Assembly: GCF_022539255.1 (NCBI RefSeq)
Contig: NZ_JAKZBV010000001.1
Location: 4,278,001-4,342,000 of the forward strand
DNA from: Sinomonas terrae
Lineage (GTDB): Bacteria; Actinomycetota; Actinomycetes; Actinomycetales; Micrococcaceae
Length of the DNA stretch: 64,000 bases
Direction of reading: 5' to 3'
Position numbers and translations under genes: made by a program. Shown here in pieces: positions 18,997 through 29,070 of the stretch. Numbering within the stretch: position 1 is the stretch's first letter; each line of letters starts with the position of its first letter. The notes beneath the pieces were generated by a model. That model had not been told where the DNA came from and searched no databases. It saw only the letters and a list, made by a program, of their open reading frames with translations.

Positions 18997-19093
18997 GGCG
19001 TTCTCTCTCTGTCGGCGCTGGATTGACGGCATGTCTGACAGGCACTGCTCGTGCAGGCGGCACAATTCGTGCTGGCATCGCTATTGCAATGCC

Positions 19094-19122
19094 ATTATGC
19101 TGCCGCGCCACCATGGCGTCAA
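19094..19122 (-). promoter_or_regulatory. consensus housekeeping promoter of lsr2
   Basis: On the minus strand TTGACG (19122-19117), a 17-bp spacer and CATAAT (19099-19094) come close to the sigma-70 consensus. Transcription should begin near 19087, leaving a leader of about 90 nt with GAGAGAGA before the ATG. It is the best-matching -35/-10 pair seen in the window, in keeping with abundant Lsr2. Confidence 0.75.
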
Positions 19123-19128
19123 AACGAA

Positions 19129-19296
19129 TCACTCACCAGACGGAGAGGTTTTTCCTTGATCGTGGAGCTCAGCTTCCCTTTCGGCTGCGGCCAAAGCCTC
19201 ACGCTCCGACTTGTCCGCGTTGAAAATTGCGCGGATGGCGAACCAGAAAATAAGGCCGACGATGACCGGGGGAAGCAGGTTTTCTATGTAAAGCAT
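19129..19296 (-). CDS. 55-aa single-TM membrane protein coupled to lysS
   Basis: The ATG at 19296 comes one base after the lysS stop codon, and GGAGG near the end of lysS serves as ribosome-binding site, so translation is coupled. The product starts MLYIENLLPPVIVGLIFWFA, a single membrane helix (about residues 8-24). An amphipathic, highly charged Glu/Lys/Ala helix follows (about 25-48), possibly coiled-coil. The stop is TGA at 19129. I do not recognise a named family. The lsr2 promoter begins seven bases after its stop. Confidence 0.7.
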   Translation of the reverse strand: MLYIENLLPPVIVGLIFWFAIRAIFNADKSEREALAAAEREAELHDQGKTSPSGE

Positions 19297-19297
19297 G

Positions 19298-20830
19298 TTA
19301 GTTGGCCTCCGGCTTGAGCAAGGGGAAGAGGATGGTCTCTCGGATCCCCACCTGAGTGAACAACATCACGAGGCGGTCGATTCCGAGACCGATGCCACCC
19401 ATGGGGGGAGCACCGTATTCGAGGGCGCGAAGGAAGTCTTCATCGAGCTGCATCGCCTCGTCGTCGCCCTCCGCGGCAAGGCGCGACTGTTCGGTAAGCC
19501 GCTCGCGCTGGATGACGGGGTCGATGAGCTCGGAGAACGCAGTCCCCCGTTCCATTCCGCCGATAATCAAGTCCCATGCCTCAATGAGGCGGGGGTCGTC
19601 TCGGTGGGGACGGGCGAGCGGCTGGGCGGAGGGCGGGTAATCATAGACGAAGGTCGGGTTGATCAGTGTTGGCTCGACGATATCTCCGAACAGTTCGACG
19701 ACGGCCTTTTCCGCCGTCCACAGCGGATCCGTCTTGACCCCGTGGCGGTCGCCAATCTCGAGAAGCGTTTCAAGGGGAGTATCGGGAGTGATCTCTTCAC
19801 CCACTGCTTCGGAGAGGCCGGGATAGACCGCGAGCCAACGCCATTCGCCGTCAAGATCGATCGTTCCCTGTGGCGTCTCAATCTGACGCGTTCCAGCAAC
19901 ATCGGCGACGTTGAGGATGATCTCCTTCATCCGCTCGGCCATCGTGAATTGGTCGGCGTAAGCCTCATAGCATTCGAGAGTCGTGAATTCTGGGCTGTGC
20001 GTCGAATCGACGCCCTCGTTGCGGAACACCCGGCCGATCTCGTAGACCCGCTCGATTCCGCCCACAACCGCGCGCTTCAGATAGAGCTCCGTTGCAATGC
20101 GCAAGGTCATCCGCTGGTCGAATGCATTGAGGTGCGTTTCGAACGGCCGAGCGGCCGCGCCTCCGTGGATGAGATTGAGCATAGGTGTCTCGACTTCCAC
20201 ATATCCGTGGGAATCGAGGGTGTCACGGACGGACTTTGTGATCTTCGCCCGCGTGTACACCATCTGCCGGGCCTCCTCGCGCATGAGGAGGTCGACATAA
20301 CGCTGGCGCACGCGAGTCTCCTCATTGAGCTCGGCGTGCAGTGTCGGCAGCGGGCGGAGGGCCTTCGACGCCATCTTCCAGTCATCGGCCATGACCGAGA
20401 GTTCGCCGCGCCTCGACGAGATGACCTCGCCGTGGATGTAGACGTGGTCGCCGAGGTCGACGAGGGACTTCCAGTCGGCGAGGCGCTCCTCGCCGACGTT
20501 CGCAAGGCTCAGCATCGCCTGGAGACGGGTGCCGTCCCCTTCCTGGAGAGTCGCGAAGCAGAGCTTGCCCGTGTTGCGGACGAAGACGACGCGCGCCACG
20601 ACGCCGACGACGTCGCCCGTTGCCGTGTCCGGCTCGAGATCGGGGTACTTCGCGCGCACCTCAGCCAGTGAATGGGTACGCTCGAGCGTGACCGGATAGG
20701 GCTCCTCGCCCCGCGCGAGAAGCTTGCCGCGCTTGTCCAGACGGACATGCATCTGCTCGCTGGCGTCGGCCGGCTCGATTCCGGACGGAAGGGCTTGCTC
20801 GGCTCCAGGCACCGTGTTCTGCGCAGTCAC
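19298..20830 (-). CDS. lysS: lysyl-tRNA synthetase, class II
   Basis: LysS charges tRNA-Lys. The 510-aa enzyme has the N-terminal OB-fold (GDVVGVVARVVFVRNTGKLCFATLQ) and the class II catalytic core. Motif 1 is near VRDTLDSHGYVEVETPML, motif 2 is FRNEGVDSTHSPEFT, and motif 3 is GIGLGIDRLVMLFT near the end. The GTG start at 20830 gives the usual length; a longer frame to 20914 lacks support. No ribosome-binding site precedes the GTG, but a -10 hexamer lies eight bases before it. It diverges from a hydrolase gene across a 44-nt gap. Confidence 0.97.
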   Translation of the reverse strand: MTAQNTVPGAEQALPSGIEPADASEQMHVRLDKRGKLLARGEEPYPVTLERTHSLAEVRAKYPDLEPDTATGDVVGVVARVVFVRNTGKLCFATLQEGDGTRLQAMLSLANVGEERLADWKSLVDLGDHVYIHGEVISSRRGELSVMADDWKMASKALRPLPTLHAELNEETRVRQRYVDLLMREEARQMVYTRAKITKSVRDTLDSHGYVEVETPMLNLIHGGAAARPFETHLNAFDQRMTLRIATELYLKRAVVGGIERVYEIGRVFRNEGVDSTHSPEFTTLECYEAYADQFTMAERMKEIILNVADVAGTRQIETPQGTIDLDGEWRWLAVYPGLSEAVGEEITPDTPLETLLEIGDRHGVKTDPLWTAEKAVVELFGDIVEPTLINPTFVYDYPPSAQPLARPHRDDPRLIEAWDLIIGGMERGTAFSELIDPVIQRERLTEQSRLAAEGDDEAMQLDEDFLRALEYGAPPMGGIGLGIDRLVMLFTQVGIRETILFPLLKPEAN

Positions 20831-20838
20831 AGTGTTCA

Positions 20839-20844
20839 ATTCTA
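20839..20844 (-). promoter_or_regulatory. -10 element TAGAAT for a probably leaderless lysS mRNA
   Basis: TAGAAT ends eight bases before the lysS GTG on the minus strand, and no Shine-Dalgarno sequence is present. It is packed within 25 bp of the divergent hydrolase promoter. Confidence 0.5.
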
Positions 20845-20862
20845 GGCCAGCAGCCTGTGGGC

Positions 20863-20868
20863 TAAGCT
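20863..20868 (+). promoter_or_regulatory. -10 element TAAGCT for the divergent hydrolase gene
   Basis: TAAGCT, six bases (CATCGT), then ATG 20875. The two back-to-back -10 elements at 20839-20868 leave little room for a separate operator. Confidence 0.45.
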
Positions 20869-20874
20869 CATCGT

Positions 20875-21723
20875 ATGGCAGCCTCCCAGTTCGTCGCTTC
20901 CACCGTCCCGACATCAGATGGAGCCGTCCTCGAGCTGTTCACCGCCTCGACGGGCGAGCCTCGGGCGGAAGGCGGGGTCGTCGTCGTCCATGGCTCGATG
21001 GTGACGGCGGAGCTTTACCGGGAACTCGCGCAGCGGTTGGCCGAGGCGCTCGAGGCGCCGGTCCACGTCTACAACCGCCGGGGCCGCGGGGCGTCGTCGC
21101 CCCAGCCGGACGACTACTCACTCGCCGTCGAAATTTCCGATCTCGGTGCTGTCCTCGCCCACACTGGGTCCCAAGCGGTATTCGGGCACAACTACGGCGG
21201 GTGCATCGCGCTCAACGCAGGGCGCACGCTCGACATCACACAGCTCGCCGTCTACGACCCGATCATCTCCTTCAACGGAAACTTCAACGCGGATTGGCTC
21301 GACGACTACGAGTCCGCGCTCGGCAACGGCGACGAGGAGAAGGCCCTCGCGGTCCTCCTGCGCGGGCTCCAGACCGCGGGCCCCGTCGCGAAGCTCCCCC
21401 TGCCGATCCTCACCGTCCTCAACCGGATCGGCAGCCGCACCCAGCCGGGAAAGGTGCTCACGAGCCTCCTGCCGACCGGGCCGCGGGAGATCCGTGCCGT
21501 CGTCGCGGCCGACTCGAAGGCCGAGCCCTTCGAACAGCTCCCGCTCGAGACGCTCCTGCTCGTGGGCGGCGCCAGCCCCGAGTACTTCGCCGAGGCCGCT
21601 GAAGCGCTCGACGGCGTCCTGCCCGCCTCGGACTTCGGCGTGCTCCCGCGGCTCGCCCACGATGCCCCCGAGCGCCCGGCGAAGGCGCTCGTCGACCGCC
21701 TCGCGGAGTTCTTCGCCAGCTAG
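20875..21723 (+). CDS. alpha/beta-fold hydrolase
   Basis: This 282-aa cytoplasmic protein has the alpha/beta-hydrolase order: VVVHGSMVTAELYRELAQRL forms the oxyanion strand-turn, and YNRRGRGASSPQPDDYS is typical of the cap-proximal strand. The nucleophile elbow position reads FGHNYGGCIALNAGR, that is G-H-N-Y-G-G. The expected Ser/Asp/Cys nucleophile is Asn here, so activity is uncertain. LVGGASPEYFAEAAEAL and LPRLAHDAPERPAKAL hold the usual acid and His positions. The substrate is unknown. The 3' end faces a large inverted-repeat cluster. Confidence 0.8.
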   Translation: MAASQFVASTVPTSDGAVLELFTASTGEPRAEGGVVVVHGSMVTAELYRELAQRLAEALEAPVHVYNRRGRGASSPQPDDYSLAVEISDLGAVLAHTGSQAVFGHNYGGCIALNAGRTLDITQLAVYDPIISFNGNFNADWLDDYESALGNGDEEKALAVLLRGLQTAGPVAKLPLPILTVLNRIGSRTQPGKVLTSLLPTGPREIRAVVAADSKAEPFEQLPLETLLLVGGASPEYFAEAAEALDGVLPASDFGVLPRLAHDAPERPAKALVDRLAEFFAS

Positions 21724-21730
21724 CCCCTCC

Positions 21731-21977
21731 GTTTCGGGTACGCCAACTCCCCTCCCACGCCAACTCGGGTACGCCAACTCCCCTCCCACGCCAACTCGGG
21801 TACGCCAACTCCCCTCCCAGAGCGCGAGGGGCGCGAGTTGGCGTACCCGAAACGGTCAGGGGCAGGAGTTGGCGTACCCGAAACGGTCAGAGGCGGGAGT
21901 TGGCGTACCCGAAACAACCAGAGGCGCGAGTTGGCGTACCCGAAACAACCAGAGGCGCGAGTTGGCGTACCCGAAAC
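21731..21977. repeat. 31-bp repeat cluster: three direct copies, then five inverted copies
   Basis: The core GGGTACGCCAACTC occurs at 21736, 21767 and 21798 (31-bp period). After a short centre the reverse complement GAGTTGGCGTACCCGAAAC occurs at 21835, 21866, 21897, 21928 and 21959, again exactly 31 bp apart. The array fills most of the 323 bases between two convergent genes (hydrolase and panC). In RNA from either side the arms would fold into large nested hairpins, so a bidirectional terminator is likely. No gene is present here. Confidence 0.9.
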
Positions 21978-21982
21978 GGCCA

Positions 21983-22037
21983 GGGGTGGCTGGGTGGGGT
22001 GGGCCGGGTGGGGTGGGCCGGGTGGGGTGGGGTGGGT
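21983..22037 (+). repeat. G-tract segment with quadruplex potential
   Basis: The plus strand has about ten runs of three or four G separated by one to three bases (GGGTGGGGTGGGCCGGG pattern, twice repeated). It begins next to the 31-bp repeat cluster and ends just before the panC stop. It fits the four-tract G-quadruplex rule several times over. A role in termination or as a structural block is inferred. Confidence 0.7.
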
Positions 22038-22046
22038 GGCGGCCGG

Positions 22047-22961
22047 TTAGCTTGCCTTGAGGGGCATGTTGTCGATGAGGCGCACGTCGCCGACGCGGGC
22101 CGCCACGATCGCGAGGGCCTCCCCCGTGAACGGCGTCTCCCGGCAGTTGAAGGCGAGCGGCTCGAGAGTGTCCGCGTCCACGACCTCGAAGTAGTCGAGC
22201 TCGACGCCCGGCTGCGACTCGATGAGGGCGACGGCGTCGCCCGGCTCGAGCGGTTCGTGGGCCGTGGCGCGCTCATCCATGAGCCGCAATGCCCGCGAGA
22301 GCACGAGGGCGGCCTCCCGGTCCTCGTCGTCCAAAAACTGGTTCCGGCTCGAGAGCGCGAGGCCGTCCTCTGCCCGCACGATCGGCACCCCGACCACCTC
22401 GACCGGGAAGTCGAGGTCCCTGACCATCCGCCGCACGATCGCCAGCTGCTGCGCGTCCTTCTGCCCGAAGTAAGCCCGGAAGGCCGTGGGGCGGTCCGCG
22501 ACCGGCCCCGGCATGGCGAGGTGAAGCAGCTTCGACACGACCGTGAGGACGCCGTCAAAATGCCCAGGACGGGAGGCACCCTCCCACTTCTCGGCGAGCG
22601 GCCCCGCGGTCACCCGCACTAGCGGATCGCCGCCCGGGTACATCTCCTCAACCGACGGGGCGAATACCAAGTCCACGCCGATCGACTCGAGAAGCGCCGC
22701 GTCCGCATCGAGAGTACGGGGGTAGCGCTCGAGGTCCTTAGGGTCGCCGAACTGGAGCGGGTTGACGAAAACGCTAGCAACGACGACGTCGTTCGCCGCG
22801 ACGGCGGCCTCGGCGAGCATACGGTGGCCGTTGTGGAGGGCGCCCATGGTGGGAACCAGGCCCAGCGAGGCCGCCATGCCCCGCCGGCCCGCGTGCTCCG
22901 TCACGAGGCGAGCGATCTCGGACCGCAATTCGGCCTTCGTCCGGACGACGGTGATGGGCAT
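22047..22961 (-). CDS. panC: pantothenate synthetase PanC
   Basis: PanC condenses pantoate with beta-alanine using ATP, the last step of pantothenate synthesis. The 304 residues carry VPTMGALHNGHRMLAEA with the HxGH nucleotide motif, then VFVNPLQFGDPKDLERYPR. FGQKDAQQLAIVRRMV and the KMSKS-like loop LALSSRNQFLDDEDREAA follow. The product is a little longer than the E. coli enzyme (283 aa). The start codon comes directly after the stop of the DUF2520 gene, with no bases between. That pairing is frequent in actinobacteria, where the neighbour resembles ketopantoate reductase. Confidence 0.96.
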   Translation of the reverse strand: MPITVVRTKAELRSEIARLVTEHAGRRGMAASLGLVPTMGALHNGHRMLAEAAVAANDVVVASVFVNPLQFGDPKDLERYPRTLDADAALLESIGVDLVFAPSVEEMYPGGDPLVRVTAGPLAEKWEGASRPGHFDGVLTVVSKLLHLAMPGPVADRPTAFRAYFGQKDAQQLAIVRRMVRDLDFPVEVVGVPIVRAEDGLALSSRNQFLDDEDREAALVLSRALRLMDERATAHEPLEPGDAVALIESQPGVELDYFEVVDADTLEPLAFNCRETPFTGEALAIVAARVGDVRLIDNMPLKAS

Positions 22962-23903
22962 CTACGGTTCCTCTCGTGCGTTCTCGTCGTCTGGCTCGTC
23001 TTCGGGCCTGAGCGCCGCCTCCAACCGAGCGCGGACATCAGCGCCGAAGAGGCCGCGGCGCTCCGCGCGACGGGCCGTGGCGAGCGCCATCGCGCGGTAG
23101 GCCTCAAGGATATCGGCGGTGCCGCCGTCGTTCGCTCCGCCGGTCTCCTGCGTGAGCTCGACGAGCGCCTCCGCATGTGCGGCGACGGTACCGATATCCC
23201 CCCGAGCCACGGGTCCGGTGAGCGCCGACTCCCCCGCGGCGAGCGCGTTCTCGAGCGACGCACGCAGGAGGGGGCCGAGCAGCCTGTCCGGCTCGTCGAC
23301 ACCGATGCGCCCCAGCACCTCCGCGGCCTGCGCGACGAGGGTGACGAGGTGGTTCGAGCCGTGGGCGAGGGCTGCGTGATAAGCGGCCCTGTCCCCCTCC
23401 GCGATGACAACGGGCTCGGCGCCCATCTCGACGACGAGCGCCTGGGCGATCGGCAGCATCGCGGGGTCCGCCGTCACCCCGAAGCGGCAATCGAGGATCC
23501 GCCCGAGATCGAGGCTCATACCCGTGAACGTCATCGCAGGATGGATAGCGAGCGGGATCGCCCCGGCCGCGCGCACCGGTGCGAGCACGCCGACCCCATG
23601 ACGGCCGGAAGTGTGGGCGACGAGTTGCCCCGCCTGCCACGCGCCGAGCTTCGCGAGCCCCTCCACGAGCGGCGCGAGCGCATCGTCCGGGACGGCGAGG
23701 AGCACGAGCTCCGACCGCTCCACGATGTCGGGAACCTCCAGGACCGGAACGCCGGGGAGCAGGGCCTCCGCGCGGTCGCGGCTCGCCTCGGAGACAGCGG
23801 AGACGCCGACGACGGCGTGTTCGGCCGCGCGCAGAGCCGCACCCAGGACGGCGCCCACCTTGCCTGCACCGATGACGCCGACGCCCAAGCGGCCCGGACG
23901 CAT
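22962..23903 (-). CDS. Rossmann-fold DUF2520 protein (ketopantoate reductase-like)
   Basis: The 313-residue protein opens with a dinucleotide-binding Rossmann motif (VGVIGAGKVGAVLGAAL) and continues as the dehydrogenase-like fold. IHPAMTFTG comes mid-protein, and a helical DUF2520 C-terminal domain follows from about residue 165. The reaction has not been defined for the family. Its constant place next to panC suggests a link to pantoate metabolism. The start is ATG 23903, which shares a base with the stop of the upstream DUF3180 gene (TGATG). GTG 23906 is one codon upstream. Confidence 0.85.
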   Translation of the reverse strand: MRPGRLGVGVIGAGKVGAVLGAALRAAEHAVVGVSAVSEASRDRAEALLPGVPVLEVPDIVERSELVLLAVPDDALAPLVEGLAKLGAWQAGQLVAHTSGRHGVGVLAPVRAAGAIPLAIHPAMTFTGMSLDLGRILDCRFGVTADPAMLPIAQALVVEMGAEPVVIAEGDRAAYHAALAHGSNHLVTLVAQAAEVLGRIGVDEPDRLLGPLLRASLENALAAGESALTGPVARGDIGTVAAHAEALVELTQETGGANDGGTADILEAYRAMALATARRAERRGLFGADVRARLEAALRPEDEPDDENAREEP

Positions 23904-24460
23904 CACCTTGCCTCTCCGCCCGCCGCGGAACTGCCGCGGTCAGCGCACCGCGCATAGCCGCCCTCGGCGTCGCCCGTCTTCCGCTTGGGCGCCGTGTCCG
24001 ACTCGCCCTCGTCGTTGTCCTCGGGTGGGATCTTGCAGAAGCGCTCCACGAGGAGCCCGATCGCGATCATGACGACGCCGCCGCCCATCATCGCGACAGC
24101 CTGCAGAACGACGGGGCTCGTCGCGCGCGCGGCCCAGACCGGAATCTGGTCGGCGAGGACCCCTGCGTGCCAGCCGAGGAGGACGGCCCCGGCGTACGCG
24201 CAAGCGTGCGCGAGCACGAGCGTCCGCGCGGCGAAGATGGGGTCGACCATGGTCTTCCGAGTCTCCTCGTTCCGCCACCGCAGAACCCGGATGCCGAGGG
24301 CGAGCGTGAAGACCGCGATCACGGCCATGCTTCCCAGCGCGCTGTACGGGAGGACCGGTGTCGAGGCGCCCGCACGGTCCGAGAGGTGGGCGGCGGCGAA
24401 GCCCAGAAGGCCCAGGACGATGCCGATGAGACCCAGGGCGGTGAGGCGGAGGGGTTTCAT
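23903..24460 (-). CDS. DUF3180 membrane protein
   Basis: This 185-aa protein has four hydrophobic segments: about residues 6-26 (LTALGLIGIVLGLLGFAAAHL), 40-60, 80-102 and 112-140. A hydrophilic acidic/basic C-terminal tail follows. The arrangement is that of DUF3180, a family found almost only in actinobacteria directly after folK. The molecular role is unknown. It overlaps folK upstream (ATGA) and the DUF2520 gene downstream, so it is a translationally coupled member of the fol-pan operon. Confidence 0.85.
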   Translation of the reverse strand: MKPLRLTALGLIGIVLGLLGFAAAHLSDRAGASTPVLPYSALGSMAVIAVFTLALGIRVLRWRNEETRKTMVDPIFAARTLVLAHACAYAGAVLLGWHAGVLADQIPVWAARATSPVVLQAVAMMGGGVVMIAIGLLVERFCKIPPEDNDEGESDTAPKRKTGDAEGGYARCADRGSSAAGGEAR

Positions 24461-24996
24461 GCGAGCCCCTCGTCAAGCAGCATGTCGTAGTCCGCTATAG
24501 CGTCCGCGTCCCCGCAGTCTTCGAGGAGCTCGACGATCGGATGCCCCTCGAGCACGGCTGTCGGATCGATCAGGAGCCACGGGAACAGCACGAACGCGCG
24601 CTCGGCCGCGCGCGGGTGCGGGAGGGTGAGGACTGGGTCGTCCTGGACCAGGTTCCCATAAGTGATGATGTCGACGTCGAGCGTGCGCGGCCCCCAGCGG
24701 ACCTCGCGCGTGCGGAGGTGCTTCGCCTCGACCGACTGGCAGTGCGCGAGCAGCTCGTAGGGGCCCAGACTCGTCTGCACGATCATGACCATGTTGAGGA
24801 AGTCAGGCTGGCCCTCGGGACCGCCCACCGCCTTCGTCTGAATGACCGGCGAGACGTCGACGAGCCGGACCTCTGGGCGATCGACAAGGTCCGAGACAGC
24901 CTCGGCCAGCGTCTCCGCCCGTTCGCCGAGGTTGCTCCCGAGCGCGAGGACGGCGCGCGTGTAGTCCGACTGGATCGCTGGAGTCTCCGCGCTCAC
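24457..24996 (-). CDS. folK: 2-amino-4-hydroxy-6-hydroxymethyldihydropteridine pyrophosphokinase FolK
   Basis: FolK transfers pyrophosphate to the pterin precursor of folate. The 179-aa product has the opening ALGSNLGERAETLAEAV, the substrate loop around QPDFLNMVMIVQT, and the signature RWGPRTLDVDIITYG. PHPRAAERAFVLFPWLLIDP follows. The start is GTG 24996, one base after the folB stop, and gives the usual length. Longer frames into folB are not supported. Confidence 0.95.
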   Translation of the reverse strand: MSAETPAIQSDYTRAVLALGSNLGERAETLAEAVSDLVDRPEVRLVDVSPVIQTKAVGGPEGQPDFLNMVMIVQTSLGPYELLAHCQSVEAKHLRTREVRWGPRTLDVDIITYGNLVQDDPVLTLPHPRAAERAFVLFPWLLIDPTAVLEGHPIVELLEDCGDADAIADYDMLLDEGLA

Positions 24997-24997
24997 G

Positions 24998-25369
24998 TCA
25001 GCGCTCCCGGAAAACCGTGACGGCGACATCGTCGAACGGAACGGCGATCGGCGCCTGGGGCTTGTGGACCGTGACCTCGGCGGCCGTGATGGCGCCGAAC
25101 TCCGCGAGGATCGCATTCGCAATGCGGACCGCGAGCGTCTCGATGAGGTCCACGGGCTCGCCCGAGACGATCTGGGTGATGCGCTCGGCGACCTCGGCGT
25201 AGCTCGCAGTCTGGGTCAGGTCGTCCTCCGCGGCCGCCGCCGCGAAATCAGAGTGCAGGACGGCGTCGACCACGAAGGGCTGTCCATCGCGGCGCTCGAA
25301 CTCGAGGACGCCGTGATGGCCGACGGCGGTGACGCCGCGAAGCGTGATGAGATCGGCTCGGGTGCCCAC
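24998..25369 (-). CDS. folB: dihydroneopterin aldolase FolB
   Basis: FolB converts dihydroneopterin to the hydroxymethyl pterin used by FolK. The 123 residues match the family: ITLRGVTAVGHHGVLEFERRDGQPFVVD at the N terminus (GxxGhhGv motif with the catalytic region), SYAEVAERI in the middle, and the conserved VDLIETLA with its catalytic-site Glu. TVHKPQAPI is near the C terminus. The start is GTG 25369, eleven bases from the folP stop. Confidence 0.94.
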   Translation of the reverse strand: MGTRADLITLRGVTAVGHHGVLEFERRDGQPFVVDAVLHSDFAAAAAEDDLTQTASYAEVAERITQIVSGEPVDLIETLAVRIANAILAEFGAITAAEVTVHKPQAPIAVPFDDVAVTVFRER

Positions 25370-25379
25370 ACGCCCTGCC

Positions 25380-26285
25380 TCAGGTCCGAGCCCGGGCGAC
25401 GACTTTGACTGCGTCGAGGTTGGGGACGACGTCGTGGACCCGCACGCCCCAGACGCCCTTCGCTGCCGCAAGCGCGGTGATAGCCGCCGTCGCCGCGTCC
25501 CGCTGTTCAGGATCCGCCGCCTTGCCGGCCGTCGTGAGCAGCTCGCCCAGGAAGCGCTTGCGGGACGCCGCCATGAGGACGCGGTGACCCAGCTGCACAA
25601 AGCGCTCGATGCCGGCCACGAGCTCCCAGTTCTGCTCGCCGTTCTTCGCGAATCCGATGCCGGGATCGAGGATGATCTTCTCGTCCGCCACGCCCGCGGC
25701 GCGCAGCCTGTCACGGACGGAGACGGTCTCGGCGAGGACGTCCTCCACCACGTTGTCGTAATCCGTGAGGGTGGTCATAATGCGGGAATTGCCGCGGTTG
25801 TGCATGAGCACGTAATAGGCGCCGCGGTCGGCCACGAGGTCGATCATGTCCTGGCTGACCTCGAGACCGGACACGTCATTGATGATGAGAGCCCCCGCGT
25901 CGAGGGCCTTGGAGGCGGTGGTGGCGCGCCGGGTGTCCACCGAGACGAGGGCTCCCGCCTTGACGAGCGCCTCGACGACCGGGAGGACGCGGCGCTCCTC
26001 CTCGTCCTCGGGCACCTCGTCAGCACCCGGGCGGGTCGACTCGCCGCCTACGTCGATGATGTCAGCGCCCGCGTAGAACATGCGGAGGCCAGCGGCGACC
26101 GCCGAATCCACGGACTCGTGCTGGCCGCCATCACTGAAGGAGTCAGGGGTGACGTTGAGGATGCCCATGACGACGGTGCGGTCCGTCGGGAGAGATTCGA
26201 ACGTGGCCCGCGGGCGGGGCTTGCGGAGAACGGGCAGAGGAGTCGTGTTGGGCCCGGTCCCGGGCGCGGCGGCGAGGGTGTCCAT
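25380..26285 (-). CDS. folP: dihydropteroate synthase FolP
   Basis: FolP joins the pterin pyrophosphate to p-aminobenzoate and is the sulfonamide target. The TIM-barrel motifs are present: MGILNVTPDSFSDGG, DIIDVGGESTRPGA, LIINDVSG, ILDPGIGFAKNGEQNWELV and LMAASRKRFLG. The start is ATG 26285, giving 301 aa including about 35 residues before the first strand. It lies eight bases after folE in the same orientation. Confidence 0.96.
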   Translation of the reverse strand: MDTLAAAPGTGPNTTPLPVLRKPRPRATFESLPTDRTVVMGILNVTPDSFSDGGQHESVDSAVAAGLRMFYAGADIIDVGGESTRPGADEVPEDEEERRVLPVVEALVKAGALVSVDTRRATTASKALDAGALIINDVSGLEVSQDMIDLVADRGAYYVLMHNRGNSRIMTTLTDYDNVVEDVLAETVSVRDRLRAAGVADEKIILDPGIGFAKNGEQNWELVAGIERFVQLGHRVLMAASRKRFLGELLTTAGKAADPEQRDAATAAITALAAAKGVWGVRVHDVVPNLDAVKVVARART

Positions 26286-26293
26286 AGTCGCGG

Positions 26294-26908
26294 TTACCTT
26301 CCGAGGATCAGGCTCATGGCTTCGGCGCGGGTCGCCGGGTCGTGCAGTTGTCCCCTGACGGCGCTCGTGACCGTCTTCGCTCCGGGCTTGCGGACGCCCC
26401 GCATCGACATGCACATGTGCTCGCATTCGACGACGACGATCACGCCGCGGGGCTTGAGGTGCTTCACGAGCGCCTCCGCGACGTCGGTAGTGAGCCGCTC
26501 CTGGACCTGAGGGCGCCGAGCGTAGATGTCCACGAGACGCGCGAGCTTGCTCAACCCGGTGACGCGGCCGTCATGCGACGGGATGTACCCGACGTGGGCG
26601 ACCCCGTGGAACGGGACGAGATGGTGCTCGCAGGTCGAGTAGAACGGGATGTCCTTCACGAGCACGAGCTCTTCGTGATCCAGGTCGAAGGTCACGCCCA
26701 GGACGTCTTCGGGGGTCTGGTGAAGCCCCGCGAACGTCTCCGCGAACGAGCGGGCAACCCGCTTCGGGGTGTCCCGCAGCCCGTGCCGGTCCGGATCCTC
26801 TCCTACAGCGAGCAGAATCTCGCGGACGGCGGCTTCGATCCTCGGCAGGTCCATGCGCGAGTCGAAGTCGGCGGCGGCGGCAACGTCGTCGTCGTCAATG
26901 TGGGTCAC
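26294..26908 (-). CDS. folE: GTP cyclohydrolase I FolE
   Basis: FolE opens the GTP ring to start folate synthesis. The 204-aa enzyme has the zinc and active-site motif IPFYSTCEHHLVPFHGVAHVGYIP, then LSKLARLVDIYARRPQVQERL. The second zinc Cys region is VVVECEHMCMSMRGVRKPG. A short acidic N terminus (MTHIDDDDVAAAADFDSRMD) precedes the fold. The start is GTG 26908, preceded by a -10 element rather than a ribosome-binding site, so folE probably has its own promoter downstream of ftsH. Confidence 0.96.
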   Translation of the reverse strand: MTHIDDDDVAAAADFDSRMDLPRIEAAVREILLAVGEDPDRHGLRDTPKRVARSFAETFAGLHQTPEDVLGVTFDLDHEELVLVKDIPFYSTCEHHLVPFHGVAHVGYIPSHDGRVTGLSKLARLVDIYARRPQVQERLTTDVAEALVKHLKPRGVIVVVECEHMCMSMRGVRKPGAKTVTSAVRGQLHDPATRAEAMSLILGR

Positions 26909-26914
26909 GGAATG

Positions 26915-26920
26915 ATCCTA
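26915..26920 (-). promoter_or_regulatory. -10 element TAGGAT of folE
   Basis: TAGGAT, six bases (CATTCC), then GTG 26908 on the minus strand. It lies in the 23-nt gap after ftsH and would give a leaderless folE transcript independent of ftsH. Confidence 0.5.
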
Positions 26921-26931
26921 TCGGGGGCGGC

Positions 26932-29064
<2,133 letters not shown>

Positions 29065-29070
29065 GAACTC

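Noticed and set aside
19298..20914. lysS start at the upstream end of the open frame (28 extra codons)
   Set aside because: That extension overlaps the divergent hydrolase promoter and coding start; the GTG at 20830 gives the family length.
21731..21977. CRISPR array or IS end
   Set aside because: The copies switch orientation in the middle, have no spacer diversity, and no transposase is nearby.
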